A stretch of DNA of 64,000 bases from Nocardia sp. CY41 (GTDB taxonomy: Bacteria > Actinomycetota > Actinomycetes > Mycobacteriales > Mycobacteriaceae): contig NZ_VUOS01000002.1 in the NCBI RefSeq assembly GCF_009829325.1, positions 1 to 64,000 on the forward strand, in the 5' to 3' direction. The stretch's first letter is position 1; each line of letters opens with the position of its first letter. A program made the translations under genes and the position numbers. Under the pieces are notes generated by a model. It was not told the origin of the DNA. It did not search any database and saw only the letters and a list, made by a program, of their open reading frames with translations. Positions 44,201-52,524 of the stretch are shown here, in pieces.

Positions 44201-47200
44201 GGCCCGGTCCAGCGCACCCCCGCGACCGAGGACGGCACGACGACGCTCGCGCCGGGCGCGGTCTGGGCGTACAGGGCGGCGAAGCACTGCAGCGCGGCGT
44301 CGACCGCGGCGGGGTGGGCCAGATGCGGCAGGCTCGGCGCGCTGCCCGACAGCGGCCTCAGATCCAGCCGGGCCAGGACGGAGTCGGCCCCGACGCGAGC
44401 GTCGGTGATCAGCCGGAAGCTCGGACCGTAGGCCAGGCCGTGGGCGGCGAGGCCGTCGTAGAGGGTCGCCGCGGTCACGTCCACCGCGTCCGCCGCCGGA
44501 GTGAGGTCGACGGTGCGCGCGTCGACGTCCGCCTCGATCAGCCTGCCGTACGCGTTGACCGTCCAGGTGGTCGCGGTGGCGGCGCGCGAGCGCAAGGTGA
44601 ACCGGTGGGTGGTCTCCTCGACCGTGAGGCGCAGGACCGGCACGTCATGCCGTGCGATCACCAGCGGCGCGACGAACTGCACCGACTCCAGCCCGAAGGT
44701 GGCGCGGCCGGTCCGCACCGCGGCGGCGCTGAGCGCGGCGTCCAGATAGGCCGCGCCCGGAAGCACGACCGACCCGTCCACCACGTGATCGGGCAGCCAC
44801 GGCAACGCGGCCACGGACAGCTCGACCTCCCACTCCGGCGCGGAGGCCGCGGTGCGCTGCCCGAGCATGACGTAGCCGTCGACGGCGCCGACGCGATCCG
44901 CCTCGATCGCGGGGTCCTCGATCCAGAGCCTGCGTCGCTGCCACGGGTAGCGGGGCAGATCCAGGTGCGCGGCGGGGGTTTCCGGCGCGCCGGGCGCGTG
45001 CGTGGTGTCCAACCCGCCCACCTGGTACAGCTCGCCCACCGCGCGCAGCAGGTTGTCCCGGTCGTCGGCGTTGCGGGCCAGGGTGCTGATCGCCGCGCCG
45101 TCGAGGCCGCGGCGCACGAACGCCTCCTTGATGTTGCCGCTGAGCACCGGATGCGGGCCGACCTCCAGGAAGACGCGGTGCCCGGCGTCGAGCAGGCTGT
45201 CCACGGCCGCGCCGAACGCCACCGGCTCGCGCACGTTGCGGCACCAGTACTCGGCGTCCCACTCGGGGCCGGACAGTTCACCACCGGTGACGGTGGACCA
45301 GATCGGCACCCGCGCGGGTCGCGGCGCGAGGTCGGCCAGCGCCGCGGTGAGATCGCCGAGGATGGGGTCCATCAGGTGGCTGTGATAGGGCACTTCGACG
45401 CGCAGGGCCTTGGCGAACACGCCTTCTTCGGTGAGTTCTTCCCTGATGCGGTCCAATTCGGCCAGGTCGCCGGACAGTGTCGCCGCGGAGTGGCTGTTGA
45501 TCGCCGCGACGCAGACGCCGGGCACACCGGCCAGGCGCTCGCGCAGCTGTTCCTCCGGCAGTCCGACCGCCAGCATGCCGCCGGTGCCCGCGGTAGTGGC
45601 CTGCAACCGCGCGCGGTGGTAGCTCACCAGCAGCGCGTCGCGCAGCGACAGCGAGCCCGAGACATAGGCCGAGGCGACTTCGCCGACGCTGTGGCCGACC
45701 ACCGCGACGGGGTGGATGCCGAGTTCGGCGAGTTCGGCCACCAGCGCGGCTTGGACCAGGAAGTTCGCCGGTTGCGCGTAGGCGGTGCTGGTGATCCGCG
45801 ATTCCGCTTCGGGGCGCAGGAGTTCCTCGACGATCGACCAGCCCGCGATCTCGCGGAAGACCTCGTCGATCGCCCGCGCGGCGGCCGCGAAATGCCCGCC
45901 TGCCTCGAGCAGGCCGCGGGCCATGCCCCACCACTGCGGGCCCATGCCGCTGAACACGAACACCGGCTGGGTGGAACCGTCGGTGAGCGCCCGGGCGGGC
46001 GACTTGCCCGAGCCCGCGGCGAAATCGGCGAGCTGAGTGCGCAGATCCTCGGCGTCACGGTAGGCGAAGGCGGCGCGGAGCGGATGGTGCGCGCGCTGCA
46101 CCCAGGCCGCCTCGGTCACCGCCTCGACGGGGGTGGCCTCGGTGAGGTCGTGCAGCTGGGTGGCCATCGTGCGCAACGCGGTCTCGTTGCGGGCCGACAG
46201 CGGCAGCACGGTGATCGGCCCGCGCGCGGACTCCGCGGCGGGCGCGGGCACTTCCGGTGCGCGAGTGAGGATCGCGTGGGCGTTGGTGCCGCCGTACCCG
46301 AAGCTGTTGACCGCCACCGCGGCCCGGCCGTCGTCGTTCGGCAGCGGTTCGGTCGCCAGCGGAATGCGTACCCGCAGTTCGTCGAAATCGATCTCGGGGT
46401 TCGGATTGTCCAGCCGCAGTTGCGGTGCGATGACGCCGTGGTGCAAGGTCAGCGCGGCTTTGATGACGCCCGCGACGCCCGCGGCGGCTTCGGTGTGCCC
46501 GATGTTGTTCTTCACCGAGCCGACCGGCAGCGGCTCGTCGCGGCCCTCGACGGCCCCGTACACCGCGCCCAGCGCGGCCAATTCGAGCGGATCGCCGACC
46601 GGCGTGCCGGTGCCGTGCGCCTCCACGTAGCGGATGTCGCGCGCGTCGATGCCCGCCAGCAGGCGCACCCGCCGGGCCAGGGCCTCCTGTGCGACAGGGT
46701 TGGGCACCGGGATGGCGAGCGTGCGGCCGTCCTGGTTGACGCCGCTGCCCCGCACCACCGCGTAGATCCGGTCCCGATCCCGCACCGCCGCGTCCAGCTG
46801 CTTGAGCACCACCGCGCCCGCGCCCTCGCCACGGCCGTAGCCGTCGGCGGCGGCGTCGAAGGACTTGCACCGGCCGTCGACCGCGAGGAACCGGCCTTTG
46901 CACATGGAGATGAACGCTTCCGGCCGCAGCATCGCGTTGGCGCCGCCGACGATCGCCGTCTCGCACTCGCCCGATTCCAGCGCGAGCACCGCTTGGTGCA
47001 GCGCGACCAGGGAAGACGAGCAGGCGGTGTCGATGGTCATGGTGGGCCCGAGCAGATCGAGCAGGAACGCGATGCGGGCCGACAGCAGTGTGTGCGACGA
47101 ACTGGTCGGGCTATGGCTGTTGATCGAGGCCCGCGACACCGAGCCGCTGCGCACCAACGCGTTGTCGTTCATGAAGCCGCCGACGAACACGCCGACCTCC

Positions 47201-47544
47201 CGGCCGCCGACCCGGCCCGCCATCCCCGCGTCGTCCAGCGCCTCCCAGGCGACCTCCAGCAGCAGCCGCTGCTGCGGATCCATGATCGACGCCTCGCGCT
47301 GGGAGATGCCGAAGAACTCGGCGTCGAATTCCCACAGCGGCTGGGTCAGGAATCCGCCGTGCCTGGTGTACATCCGGCCCGGCGCGTCCGGGTCCGGGTC
47401 GTAGAACTTCGCCAGGTTCCAGCGGTCCGCCGGTACTTCCACGATCCCGTCGCCCTTGTGCACGACGAGATCCCAGAACGAGTCCGGTCCGTCGATGCCG
47501 CCCGGAAAACGGCAGCCGATACCGACAATTGCTACATTGGGCAT
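41215..47544 (-). CDS. Highly reducing iterative-type I polyketide synthase, KS-AT-DH-ER-KR-ACP (operon gene 1)
   Basis: 2109 residues. KS (about 1-425) with Cys175 in DTACSSS, His310 and His350; AT (about 527-830) with Ser619 in GHSVGE; DH (about 890-1160) with H920-VVDG and Asp1082; ER (about 1420-1730) with NADPH loop HGAAGGMGM (1548-1556); KR (about 1745-1950) with TGGFGAFG, Ser1883, Tyr1896, Asn1900; ACP (about 2015-2090) with Ser2057 in ELGMDSL. No thioesterase, loading module or docking helix. The AT motif YHSH (720-723) is neither the usual malonyl HAFH nor methylmalonyl YASH. ATG 47544 has AGGGGA 7 nt upstream. It should build a fully reduced acyl chain, released through the coupled alpha-oxoamine synthase. 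Confidence 0.93.
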   Translation of the reverse strand: MPNVAIVGIGCRFPGGIDGPDSFWDLVVHKGDGIVEVPADRWNLAKFYDPDPDAPGRMYTRHGGFLTQPLWEFDAEFFGISQREASIMDPQQRLLLEVAWEALDDAGMAGRVGGREVGVFVGGFMNDNALVRSGSVSRASINSHSPTSSSHTLLSARIAFLLDLLGPTMTIDTACSSSLVALHQAVLALESGECETAIVGGANAMLRPEAFISMCKGRFLAVDGRCKSFDAAADGYGRGEGAGAVVLKQLDAAVRDRDRIYAVVRGSGVNQDGRTLAIPVPNPVAQEALARRVRLLAGIDARDIRYVEAHGTGTPVGDPLELAALGAVYGAVEGRDEPLPVGSVKNNIGHTEAAAGVAGVIKAALTLHHGVIAPQLRLDNPNPEIDFDELRVRIPLATEPLPNDDGRAAVAVNSFGYGGTNAHAILTRAPEVPAPAAESARGPITVLPLSARNETALRTMATQLHDLTEATPVEAVTEAAWVQRAHHPLRAAFAYRDAEDLRTQLADFAAGSGKSPARALTDGSTQPVFVFSGMGPQWWGMARGLLEAGGHFAAAARAIDEVFREIAGWSIVEELLRPEAESRITSTAYAQPANFLVQAALVAELAELGIHPVAVVGHSVGEVASAYVSGSLSLRDALLVSYHRARLQATTAGTGGMLAVGLPEEQLRERLAGVPGVCVAAINSHSAATLSGDLAELDRIREELTEEGVFAKALRVEVPYHSHLMDPILGDLTAALADLAPRPARVPIWSTVTGGELSGPEWDAEYWCRNVREPVAFGAAVDSLLDAGHRVFLEVGPHPVLSGNIKEAFVRRGLDGAAISTLARNADDRDNLLRAVGELYQVGGLDTTHAPGAPETPAAHLDLPRYPWQRRRLWIEDPAIEADRVGAVDGYVMLGQRTAASAPEWEVELSVAALPWLPDHVVDGSVVLPGAAYLDAALSAAAVRTGRATFGLESVQFVAPLVIARHDVPVLRLTVEETTHRFTLRSRAATATTWTVNAYGRLIEADVDARTVDLTPAADAVDVTAATLYDGLAAHGLAYGPSFRLITDARVGADSVLARLDLRPLSGSAPSLPHLAHPAAVDAALQCFAALYAQTAPGASVVVPSSVAGVRWTGPLPEQAVVLVRRVDGDPLGADITVASPEGAVALSLSGVRFARLAAEPDLHDQLDDLFYEPVWSIVDDIATADEPAGGEEFLLVVSLGSTVSQRAKEIASARASSEILTLDPEEAGASDRVLAALRAAQQRPGTTRGRLVVVSGAELDAVPNAYGLALVAKAVGELVVGEENDDAPVAEVRAVVVTEQAFCLPVDAFAHPAQAALTGARRTLRNEQPAVQWRLVDTEPATRAADIVEQVFGDGRADEVALRAGACWALHLRKSLREHLAVWDEAAPLTDPESSFRLEIPRSRLLSDLAWRAVDRVPPGPGEVEIRMDAVGLNYKDALKVLGVLTEKELAGTYFGTDLGMDGFGVVERVGPGVTEVAVGDEMSVCARDLVRRHVTLRPDEGATMPLNYPDTELDPCHSSSVLPFLTAEFAFGELAHLHAGETVLVHGAAGGMGMAAVQVAVRLGARVIATAGSEERRAVAAAAGAHEVVNSRSISFVDEVLALTGGRGVDVVYNSSPGEILQQNLRVAAEFGRIIEIGKADIYGGGAIDLRPFDRNLSFFAVDMDRALAVRPELVRRAARRAMDALNDGTYDYLPYTAFPMTSTAEAFETVVRSKQIGRVVLDLREPEPTVLGKRPGLPIDPEASYLVTGGFGAFGLATARWLARIGARRLVLAGRSGATGDAARAAVAEIAARGVEVVEERLDMADYDAVAALVERIRASGHPLRGVFHAAGVVNNLEVPQITAESLTEIFGPKVAGAVNLDTAVTAADIELDMFVLFSSASSIVGISPQFGYAAANSVLDMIAAARRARGAAALAVNWGFMSGGGGMADYEAVSRYAEMTGYRSVDMDVATDLLGECLRLNLPQIVLFDVDWSQWALAHRPSTRTPRFAEQVAAAGGGAAGAGALRAEILQLGVDQRGEVVAYLLAEQLAAVLGVDAETIDLNTPLPELGMDSLMGMEFGARVVQVLGTQLSVLAVIGLTLRGLGARIAEQIAQEEERAARSEDE

Positions 47545-47993
47545 GAAAAATCCCCTGATGCTCAGGTATTCGAAAATGTCGGCGGTTTCTCGCCGACGTC
47601 GTCGAAACAGCGTGGAGACAACCGGAAGCGCGACGCCGGTAAGCCTGTTCGGCCGGCAGCGTCGTCCGGAGTGAAGTGGTTCCGCGGTAGGAGGTCTGTG
47701 TCCACCCATGGTAGGAGGCCCGATTCGCGAAGGTCAATACGGAATCGTACCGCCCGCAACCCAAATGCATTGCGGGATAAGTAATGACAACTCGTTATCA
47801 CCGCAGTTCAGAACGGGTATGACGATATTATTCTGTTGTTATTACGCAGTTATGGCCGCCGCGCCTCCGGGGAATTACACCGTTATTCCGATGTTATTCC
47901 GCATCGTTCGGCGGCGGTTCCCCGGGACCTGTTGAGTCCGACCTCCATTCGTGACTACGATGGCTCGTCGAATACGCACTGGGGTGAAAGGCG
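47545..47993. promoter_or_regulatory. Divergent promoter region of the PKS operon and the SnoaL-like gene
   Basis: 449 bp, clearly more A/T-rich than its surroundings between about 47750 and 47910. On the minus strand TTGACC (47732-47737) and TACCAT (47708-47713) are 18 bp apart, a candidate PKS promoter with a leader of about 155 nt. Two GTTATTCCG copies (47882-47890, 47893-47901) 11 bp apart and an inverted GATAA/TTATC pair near 47771-47800 may be regulator sites. I see no supported gene. Confidence 0.5.
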
Positions 47994-48548
47994 ATGGGCG
48001 TGGATCCGTACAACACCGGGCAGTTCCGTATCGAGCCGGAGGCCGAACCCATCGAAAGCGCCGCGTGGCTGCTCGACTTCACCCAGCAATACATCGCGGG
48101 CTGGAACAGCGGAGACGGTGCGGCGGTCGCGAAATGCGTCACCGAGGACACGATCTGGCACGATCCCTCGCTGGACGCGCCCGCGCACGGGCGGGCGGGC
48201 GTGGAGAAGTTCGTCACCGACACGGTGCGCTCGTTCCCGGATGTCGCCTACACCAATCCGTTCGCGCCGGTGCTCGCCGCGGACAACCGGCTCGCCCTCG
48301 TGCCGTGGCGCATGATCGGTACCCACCTCGGTCCGATCGATCCGCCCGGGTTCGGGCCGACCGGCAAGCGCATCGATCTGCTGGTCATCGACGCGTGGCA
48401 GTTCCGCTCCGGGCTGATCTGGCGCAGCCAGGCCACCTGGGACCTCACCGAGATGCTGCTGCAATTGGGGCTGATGCCGCCGCGCGGAAGTGCCGCCGAG
48501 CGTGCGATGGCACGCGCCCAGCGGTTCAGGTCCCGGCTGCCGTTCTGA
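47994..48548 (+). CDS. SnoaL-like/nuclear transport factor 2-fold protein
   Basis: 184 residues. F-T-Q-Q-Y-I-A-G-W-N-S-G-D-G-A-A-V followed by D-T-I-W-H-D-P-S-L and a strand-rich remainder (L-V-P-W-R-M-I-G-T-H) give an NTF2/SnoaL-like cone fold, the group that includes polyketide cyclases and hydratases as well as many uncharacterised proteins. ATG 47994 has GAAAGG. It diverges from the PKS operon and could belong to the same pathway, but nothing proves it. It converges on a TetR gene. Confidence 0.75.
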   Translation: MGVDPYNTGQFRIEPEAEPIESAAWLLDFTQQYIAGWNSGDGAAVAKCVTEDTIWHDPSLDAPAHGRAGVEKFVTDTVRSFPDVAYTNPFAPVLAADNRLALVPWRMIGTHLGPIDPPGFGPTGKRIDLLVIDAWQFRSGLIWRSQATWDLTEMLLQLGLMPPRGSAAERAMARAQRFRSRLPF

Positions 48549-48567
48549 CCCGGACGCGAGGGGTCAG
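48545..48567. terminator. Small hairpin shared by two convergent stops
   Basis: CTGACCC (48545-48551) and GGGTCAG (48561-48567) form a perfect 7-bp stem with a 9-nt loop. Both stop codons (48546-48548 on +, 48564-48566 on -) lie inside the arms. The stem is short, so it may be only a weak terminator. Confidence 0.35.
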
Positions 48568-49292
48568 TCGCCGAACAGCGTGGCGAACCGCTCCACGGCG
48601 AGCAGGACCGACGCGCCGACGGTCTCCAGTTCCGCGCCCATGCCGACGAGCAGATTCACGATCGCGGGCACCAGCACTTCGAGCAGACCGTCGTCGCCCA
48701 GATGGCCGGCCATCTCCAATTGGACGAAGCCGAACAGCCCCATCCACAGCTGCGCCGCGGCGGAACGGACCTCCGGGGTGTTGATCAGCCCGGCGTCCTG
48801 CGCGCGCTGCACCGCCCCGACCACGTGGTCGAAGGTCTCCGCGTAATGCTCGAACTCCGAATCGTGTCCGGCCACCAGCACATTGCCACGGTTGATCTTC
48901 AGGTCGATGCGGGTCCCGGTGCCGAACATCAGCTGGAACAGTTCCGGCCTGCGCTGGGCCTCGTCGCGGAACACGAGGCCGAGCACGAGCAGATCGGTGA
49001 TCGGCTCTTCGGTCACCCCGGCTACGGTCATGCGCTCGGCCAGTTGTGCGAAGCCGGCGGATCCCGCCGCTCGGATCAGGCCCGGCATGCCCCCGAAGTT
49101 GGAATACACCGCCATCGTGGAGACCCCGCACATTCGCGACACGCGGCGGACGGTCAGCGCGTGCAAGCCCTCGGTCGACACCACCTCGACGGTCGCGTCG
49201 ATCAGGCGATCACGCAACGCGGTGTTCATCGAGTCCGTCCCGGCGGCCGGGCGCACGGCTAGTTCAGTTGTTCCGGCAGTCTGCTTGCTCAT
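48564..49292 (-). CDS. TetR family regulator
   Basis: 242 residues. A TetR HTH is present in residues 25-72 (RDRLIDATVEVVSTEG; GVSTMAVYSNFGGMPGLI). The first 21 residues are disordered and polar; ATG 49292 or an internal ATG 49229 could be the start. The C-terminal domain is of the TetR_C_13/WHG kind. It lies close to the SnoaL-like gene and the PKS operon, so it is a candidate cluster regulator, without direct evidence. Confidence 0.83.
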   Translation of the reverse strand: MSKQTAGTTELAVRPAAGTDSMNTALRDRLIDATVEVVSTEGLHALTVRRVSRMCGVSTMAVYSNFGGMPGLIRAAGSAGFAQLAERMTVAGVTEEPITDLLVLGLVFRDEAQRRPELFQLMFGTGTRIDLKINRGNVLVAGHDSEFEHYAETFDHVVGAVQRAQDAGLINTPEVRSAAAQLWMGLFGFVQLEMAGHLGDDGLLEVLVPAIVNLLVGMGAELETVGASVLLAVERFATLFGD

Positions 49293-49969
49293 CGTTTCCG
49301 TTTCCCCAGCACGGTCACGCCGTGACGCATAGATTCGCTAGTGCGCTGTCCTCGGGGAGGCGGTACCGCCGCTCGACCGAGCGCGCCCAGGTTGTGGTTG
49401 CCGCGCGGGCCGCCGGTCTCGGGGCCGTCGGCCGCGGCCGGAGAGTTCGGCCGCGACGCGGCCGTGGTGGGGGAACGACACCTGTTCCGATCGATGCACC
49501 TTCGACTCGCTCGGTCCGGAAAGTCGATCGGGGTTCATCGCGCACAGATATCTCCGTTCTTGCCGCACGAACGGGCGGGCAGAGCATGAGGTGGAGCCGC
49601 GTTCGCGAGCTACACAGAGCAGACGCACCCGCCTGAGGGTGCGTGTCGGAGGTGAGTGTCGTCACTGAAACTCTATGTGATACACCGTAACATCCACAGT
49701 CATTCAACCGAATCTTTTGCGCCCATTTCCAATTCGTCGTCCCCGCGTGCGACGCTGTGACTTCGCATGAGCTACGCGCGTGGATTCTGGGCCCGGTGAC
49801 AATCGGTGCGCGCATTCCCCCGGTGATCGGCACGTGATGTCGAAAAAGGGACAAACAAGACATATGCTCGGTGCCCGGAAGTGTCAATCGGGTCTGGAAC
49901 TGCGCGGTCACGAACATCCGGCAACGGTATCGTTCGCGGGCGACGGTTTCGTGGGTGGGAGGTCGGCCG
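49293..49969. other. Long intergenic region between divergent TetR and membrane-protein genes
   Basis: 677 bp without a supported gene. A perfect 8-bp hairpin ACGCACCC-gcctga-GGGTGCGT lies at 49623-49644, and A/T-rich DNA follows (about 49660-49720), suggesting a promoter for one of the flanking genes. Short frames on both strands lack ribosome-binding sites or recognisable products. Confidence 0.4.
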
Positions 49970-51064
49970 ATGTCATCCGTTCCGGGAATGATCGCCTGGC
50001 CTGCGCTCGGCTTCGTCGCGGTAGTCGGTGCCGGCCGCCTGGCGCTGCTTCGCGACACGGTGGTCGACCGACTGGTGAACCGGCTGTTCGTCTGGGGCGT
50101 GCTGAGTCTGCTGCTGTATCGGTGCACCATGACGCCCGGTATCGCCAGTCTGACGCATCAGCTGGCGCTGGGCTGCACCGTCATGTCGTCGATGTGCCTG
50201 CAGGGAATCGTCCGCGTCTGGGCTTTCGACGCGGATCCGGCGGCGGTCCGGCGCAGGCACCAGGTCAGCTGCGCGATCGCCGCCGGATGCACCGCGGCGA
50301 TACTCCTGGCGGGAACGCAGGCCCGGCGGGAGGGAAGGCTCGTCGACCTGACCCCGGATGTCGAGGGTCTCGTGGTGTGGAGCGCCTTCTGCCTTCCGCT
50401 GCTGGTGAATGTCTCCTTGCTGGCCGCGATGTGCCTGCGTGAGCTGCGGTCCCACGACGTCGGCCTGGCGGTGAAGCTGGTATCCGGCGGGATGATCTGG
50501 GCTGCGACGCTATTCGCGGCGAATCTGGTGCTGTCGATGGCGCAGGTGATCTCCGGCCGGCCGGGCTTGGGCACGCAGGTGCTCAGGATCGAGGCGACAG
50601 TCATCATCTGTCTGACGCTCGACGCGGCGCTGGTCGCGATTCCGCTGGTGCGGGCCCTGCTGGCCACGGTGGAACTCGACCGGTCCGGGCGATCCTGCCG
50701 CAGGCTGCGCCCGCTGTGGCGAGATCTCACCGCCGCGGTTCCCGAGATCGTGCTGCGGCCCGCCGCCGACGAGCGGGAGGATGCGAAGGTCCGGCTGCTG
50801 CGCATGACGGTGGAGATCCAAGACGCGCTGCTGCAGCTCGGACGCTATGCCCCAGCGGCCGCCGACCCGGTCGGATCGGGATGCCCGCTGACCGATTACG
50901 CGCGTCGAGTGGCGTGCGCGGCGGCCGCGCGCCGGTCGGGGTCGGCGCCGGGCGGACGGACCGCGGTGCGGCTGCCGGTCCCCGCGGCGGATTTCGACGC
51001 GGGACTGCGGCAACTGCTCGACCTCGCCCGCGTGTGGCCTGCCGTCCGCGCGGCAGCGGGCTGA
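49970..51064 (+). CDS. MAB_1171c-like (DUF6545) membrane protein
   Basis: 364 residues. About seven hydrophobic helices in the first 240 residues, then a soluble C-terminal part beginning R-L-R-P-L-W-R-D-L-T-A-A-V-P-E-I-V-L, the hallmark of the MAB_1171c family found widely in mycolata and Streptomyces. Annotated as a putative transporter but without known function; members are often next to XRE or ImmA/IrrE-type genes, which are not seen here. ATG 49970 with GTGGGAGG 7 nt upstream. Confidence 0.75.
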   Translation: MSSVPGMIAWPALGFVAVVGAGRLALLRDTVVDRLVNRLFVWGVLSLLLYRCTMTPGIASLTHQLALGCTVMSSMCLQGIVRVWAFDADPAAVRRRHQVSCAIAAGCTAAILLAGTQARREGRLVDLTPDVEGLVVWSAFCLPLLVNVSLLAAMCLRELRSHDVGLAVKLVSGGMIWAATLFAANLVLSMAQVISGRPGLGTQVLRIEATVIICLTLDAALVAIPLVRALLATVELDRSGRSCRRLRPLWRDLTAAVPEIVLRPAADEREDAKVRLLRMTVEIQDALLQLGRYAPAAADPVGSGCPLTDYARRVACAAAARRSGSAPGGRTAVRLPVPAADFDAGLRQLLDLARVWPAVRAAAG

Positions 51065-51086
51065 GTGGCGCTCGCCCGGGCTGCGG

Positions 51087-51488
51087 CTAGAGCACCGCTT
51101 GGGTCTGGGTGACCTTCGCGACCAGCTTGTCCGCGTCGTCCCGGACAACGGTCTCGATCACGATGAACGAGCGCCCGGCATGCAGCGGGGTCGCCGAGGC
51201 GATGGCGTGCCCGGAGCGGACGGCGCGCAGGAAATTCGTCTTCGACTCCACCGTGGTGGTGCCCTGCTTGCCTTCGGGCAGGTTCAGGAACGCGCAGACC
51301 GCGCCGGTGGCGTCGGCCAGCGACATCAGCACCCCGCCGTGCAGCACCCCGCCGAGCGTGCACAGTGATTCGTCCCAGGCCAGGCGGCTGCGGACCAGAT
51401 CGGGTCCGTGGGTGAGCACCTCGACGCCGAGGCGCTCGGTGAACGGCATGGTCTGGTGGAACAGCTTGGTGCCCGTCTCATCGATCAT
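51087..51488 (-). CDS. PaaI-type hotdog thioesterase
   Basis: 133 residues. The G-G-V-L-H-G-G-V-L-M-S-L-A-D-A motif near residues 46-60 is the PaaI/HGG thioesterase signature; strands A-K-V-T-Q-T-Q-A-V-L end the protein. It would hydrolyse an aryl- or acyl-CoA. ATG 51488 at the end of a divergent region of about 166 bp from the cyclopropane synthase-like gene. Convergent with the MAB_1171c-type gene. Confidence 0.85.
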   Translation of the reverse strand: MIDETGTKLFHQTMPFTERLGVEVLTHGPDLVRSRLAWDESLCTLGGVLHGGVLMSLADATGAVCAFLNLPEGKQGTTTVESKTNFLRAVRSGHAIASATPLHAGRSFIVIETVVRDDADKLVAKVTQTQAVL

Positions 51489-51654
51489 GGCCGCGATCCT
51501 GCCTGTCGCCGGTCGCGAAGTCGATTACTTCGGGGGTAATCGCCCGTTGTCCCACGGAGACCTGCACATCGGTTCGGTATCGGTCGGCGTGTGGTGAAAC
51601 GCGGCGGCGGGTGCGGGGGTATCAGTGCATGAACCCGATGAACAGGAGAACGCG

Positions 51655-52512
51655 ATGACCGACCTCCAGCCGTTCTATCGGCAGGTGCAGGCGCACTACG
51701 ACCTTTCCGACGAGTTCTACGCGCTTTTTCTCGACCCCACGATGACCTACAGCTGTGCCTACTTCCAGCAACCGGACCTGACGCTCGAGCAGGCGCAGCA
51801 GGCCAAGATCGATCTGGCGCTCGGCAAACTCGACCTGCGGCCGGGAATGACCCTGCTCGACGTCGGATGCGGGTGGGGCTCGACGATGCTACGGGCCGCC
51901 ACGGCCTACGGTGTCGAGGTGGTGGGACTGACGCTCAGCCGCAATCAGTACGACTACGTCAGGAACAAGATCGAGCGCGAACGCATCGCGGGCGCGCAGG
52001 TCCGGTTGCAGGGCTGGGAGGAATACGACGGCGCGGCCGACCGGATCGTCAGTATCGGCGCGTTCGAGCATTTCCGGCGGTCCCGGTACGAGGCGTTCTT
52101 CGAGCGATGCCACCGGATGCTGCCGCCGGACGGCCGGATGCTGCTGCACACCATCGTCGGGTACACGCTGAAAGACCTGCAGCGGATGCAGATTCCCGTC
52201 ACCCGCGAAGACGCGCTGTTCCACATCTTCATCAAGCGGGAGATCTTCCCCGGCGGACAACTGCCGCACCCCGCCGAGGTCACGCGGCTCGCCGGACGCG
52301 CAGGGCTCGGCACGGAGAAGATGCAGGAGTTGCGGCCGCATTACGCGCGCACCCTCGACTGCTGGGCGGAGGCGCTGCGGGCGCACCGGGAGGAGGCGGT
52401 GGCCCTCGCGTCCGAAGAGGTCTACCGGAGGTACATCAAGTACCTGACCGGGTGCGCGGCGCAATTCCGCGCGGGCCGCATCGACGTCATCCAGTTCACG
52501 CTGGTCAAGTGA
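51655..52512 (+). CDS. Mycolic acid cyclopropane synthase-type SAM methyltransferase
   Basis: 285 residues, the usual length of CmaA/MmaA enzymes. Features: Q-x-H-Y-D-L-S-D-E-F-Y-A-L-F-L-D-P-T-M-T-Y-S-C-A-Y-F near the start, L-L-D-V-G-C-G-W-G-S (SAM motif I), G-L-T-L-S-R-N-Q, and E-H-F following I-G-A-F. Enzymes of this family act on double bonds of mycolic acids (cyclopropanation or methylation). ATG 51655 has CAGGAG. The mycolate function is inferred from family; relatives acting on phospholipids exist. Confidence 0.88.
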   Translation: MTDLQPFYRQVQAHYDLSDEFYALFLDPTMTYSCAYFQQPDLTLEQAQQAKIDLALGKLDLRPGMTLLDVGCGWGSTMLRAATAYGVEVVGLTLSRNQYDYVRNKIERERIAGAQVRLQGWEEYDGAADRIVSIGAFEHFRRSRYEAFFERCHRMLPPDGRMLLHTIVGYTLKDLQRMQIPVTREDALFHIFIKREIFPGGQLPHPAEVTRLAGRAGLGTEKMQELRPHYARTLDCWAEALRAHREEAVALASEEVYRRYIKYLTGCAAQFRAGRIDVIQFTLVK

Positions 52513-52524
52513 CCGGCGGCCGGG

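Noticed and set aside
41215..47544. Enediyne PKS (PKSE)
   Set aside because: Suggested by the Unb neighbours, but the domain order includes ER and a C-terminal ACP and lacks the PKSE arrangement and PPTase domain.
42049..47784. A 1911-codon open frame on the plus strand opposite the PKS
   Set aside because: It is the antisense shadow of the PKS; high-GC codon bias keeps the opposite frame open and the product has no domain pattern.
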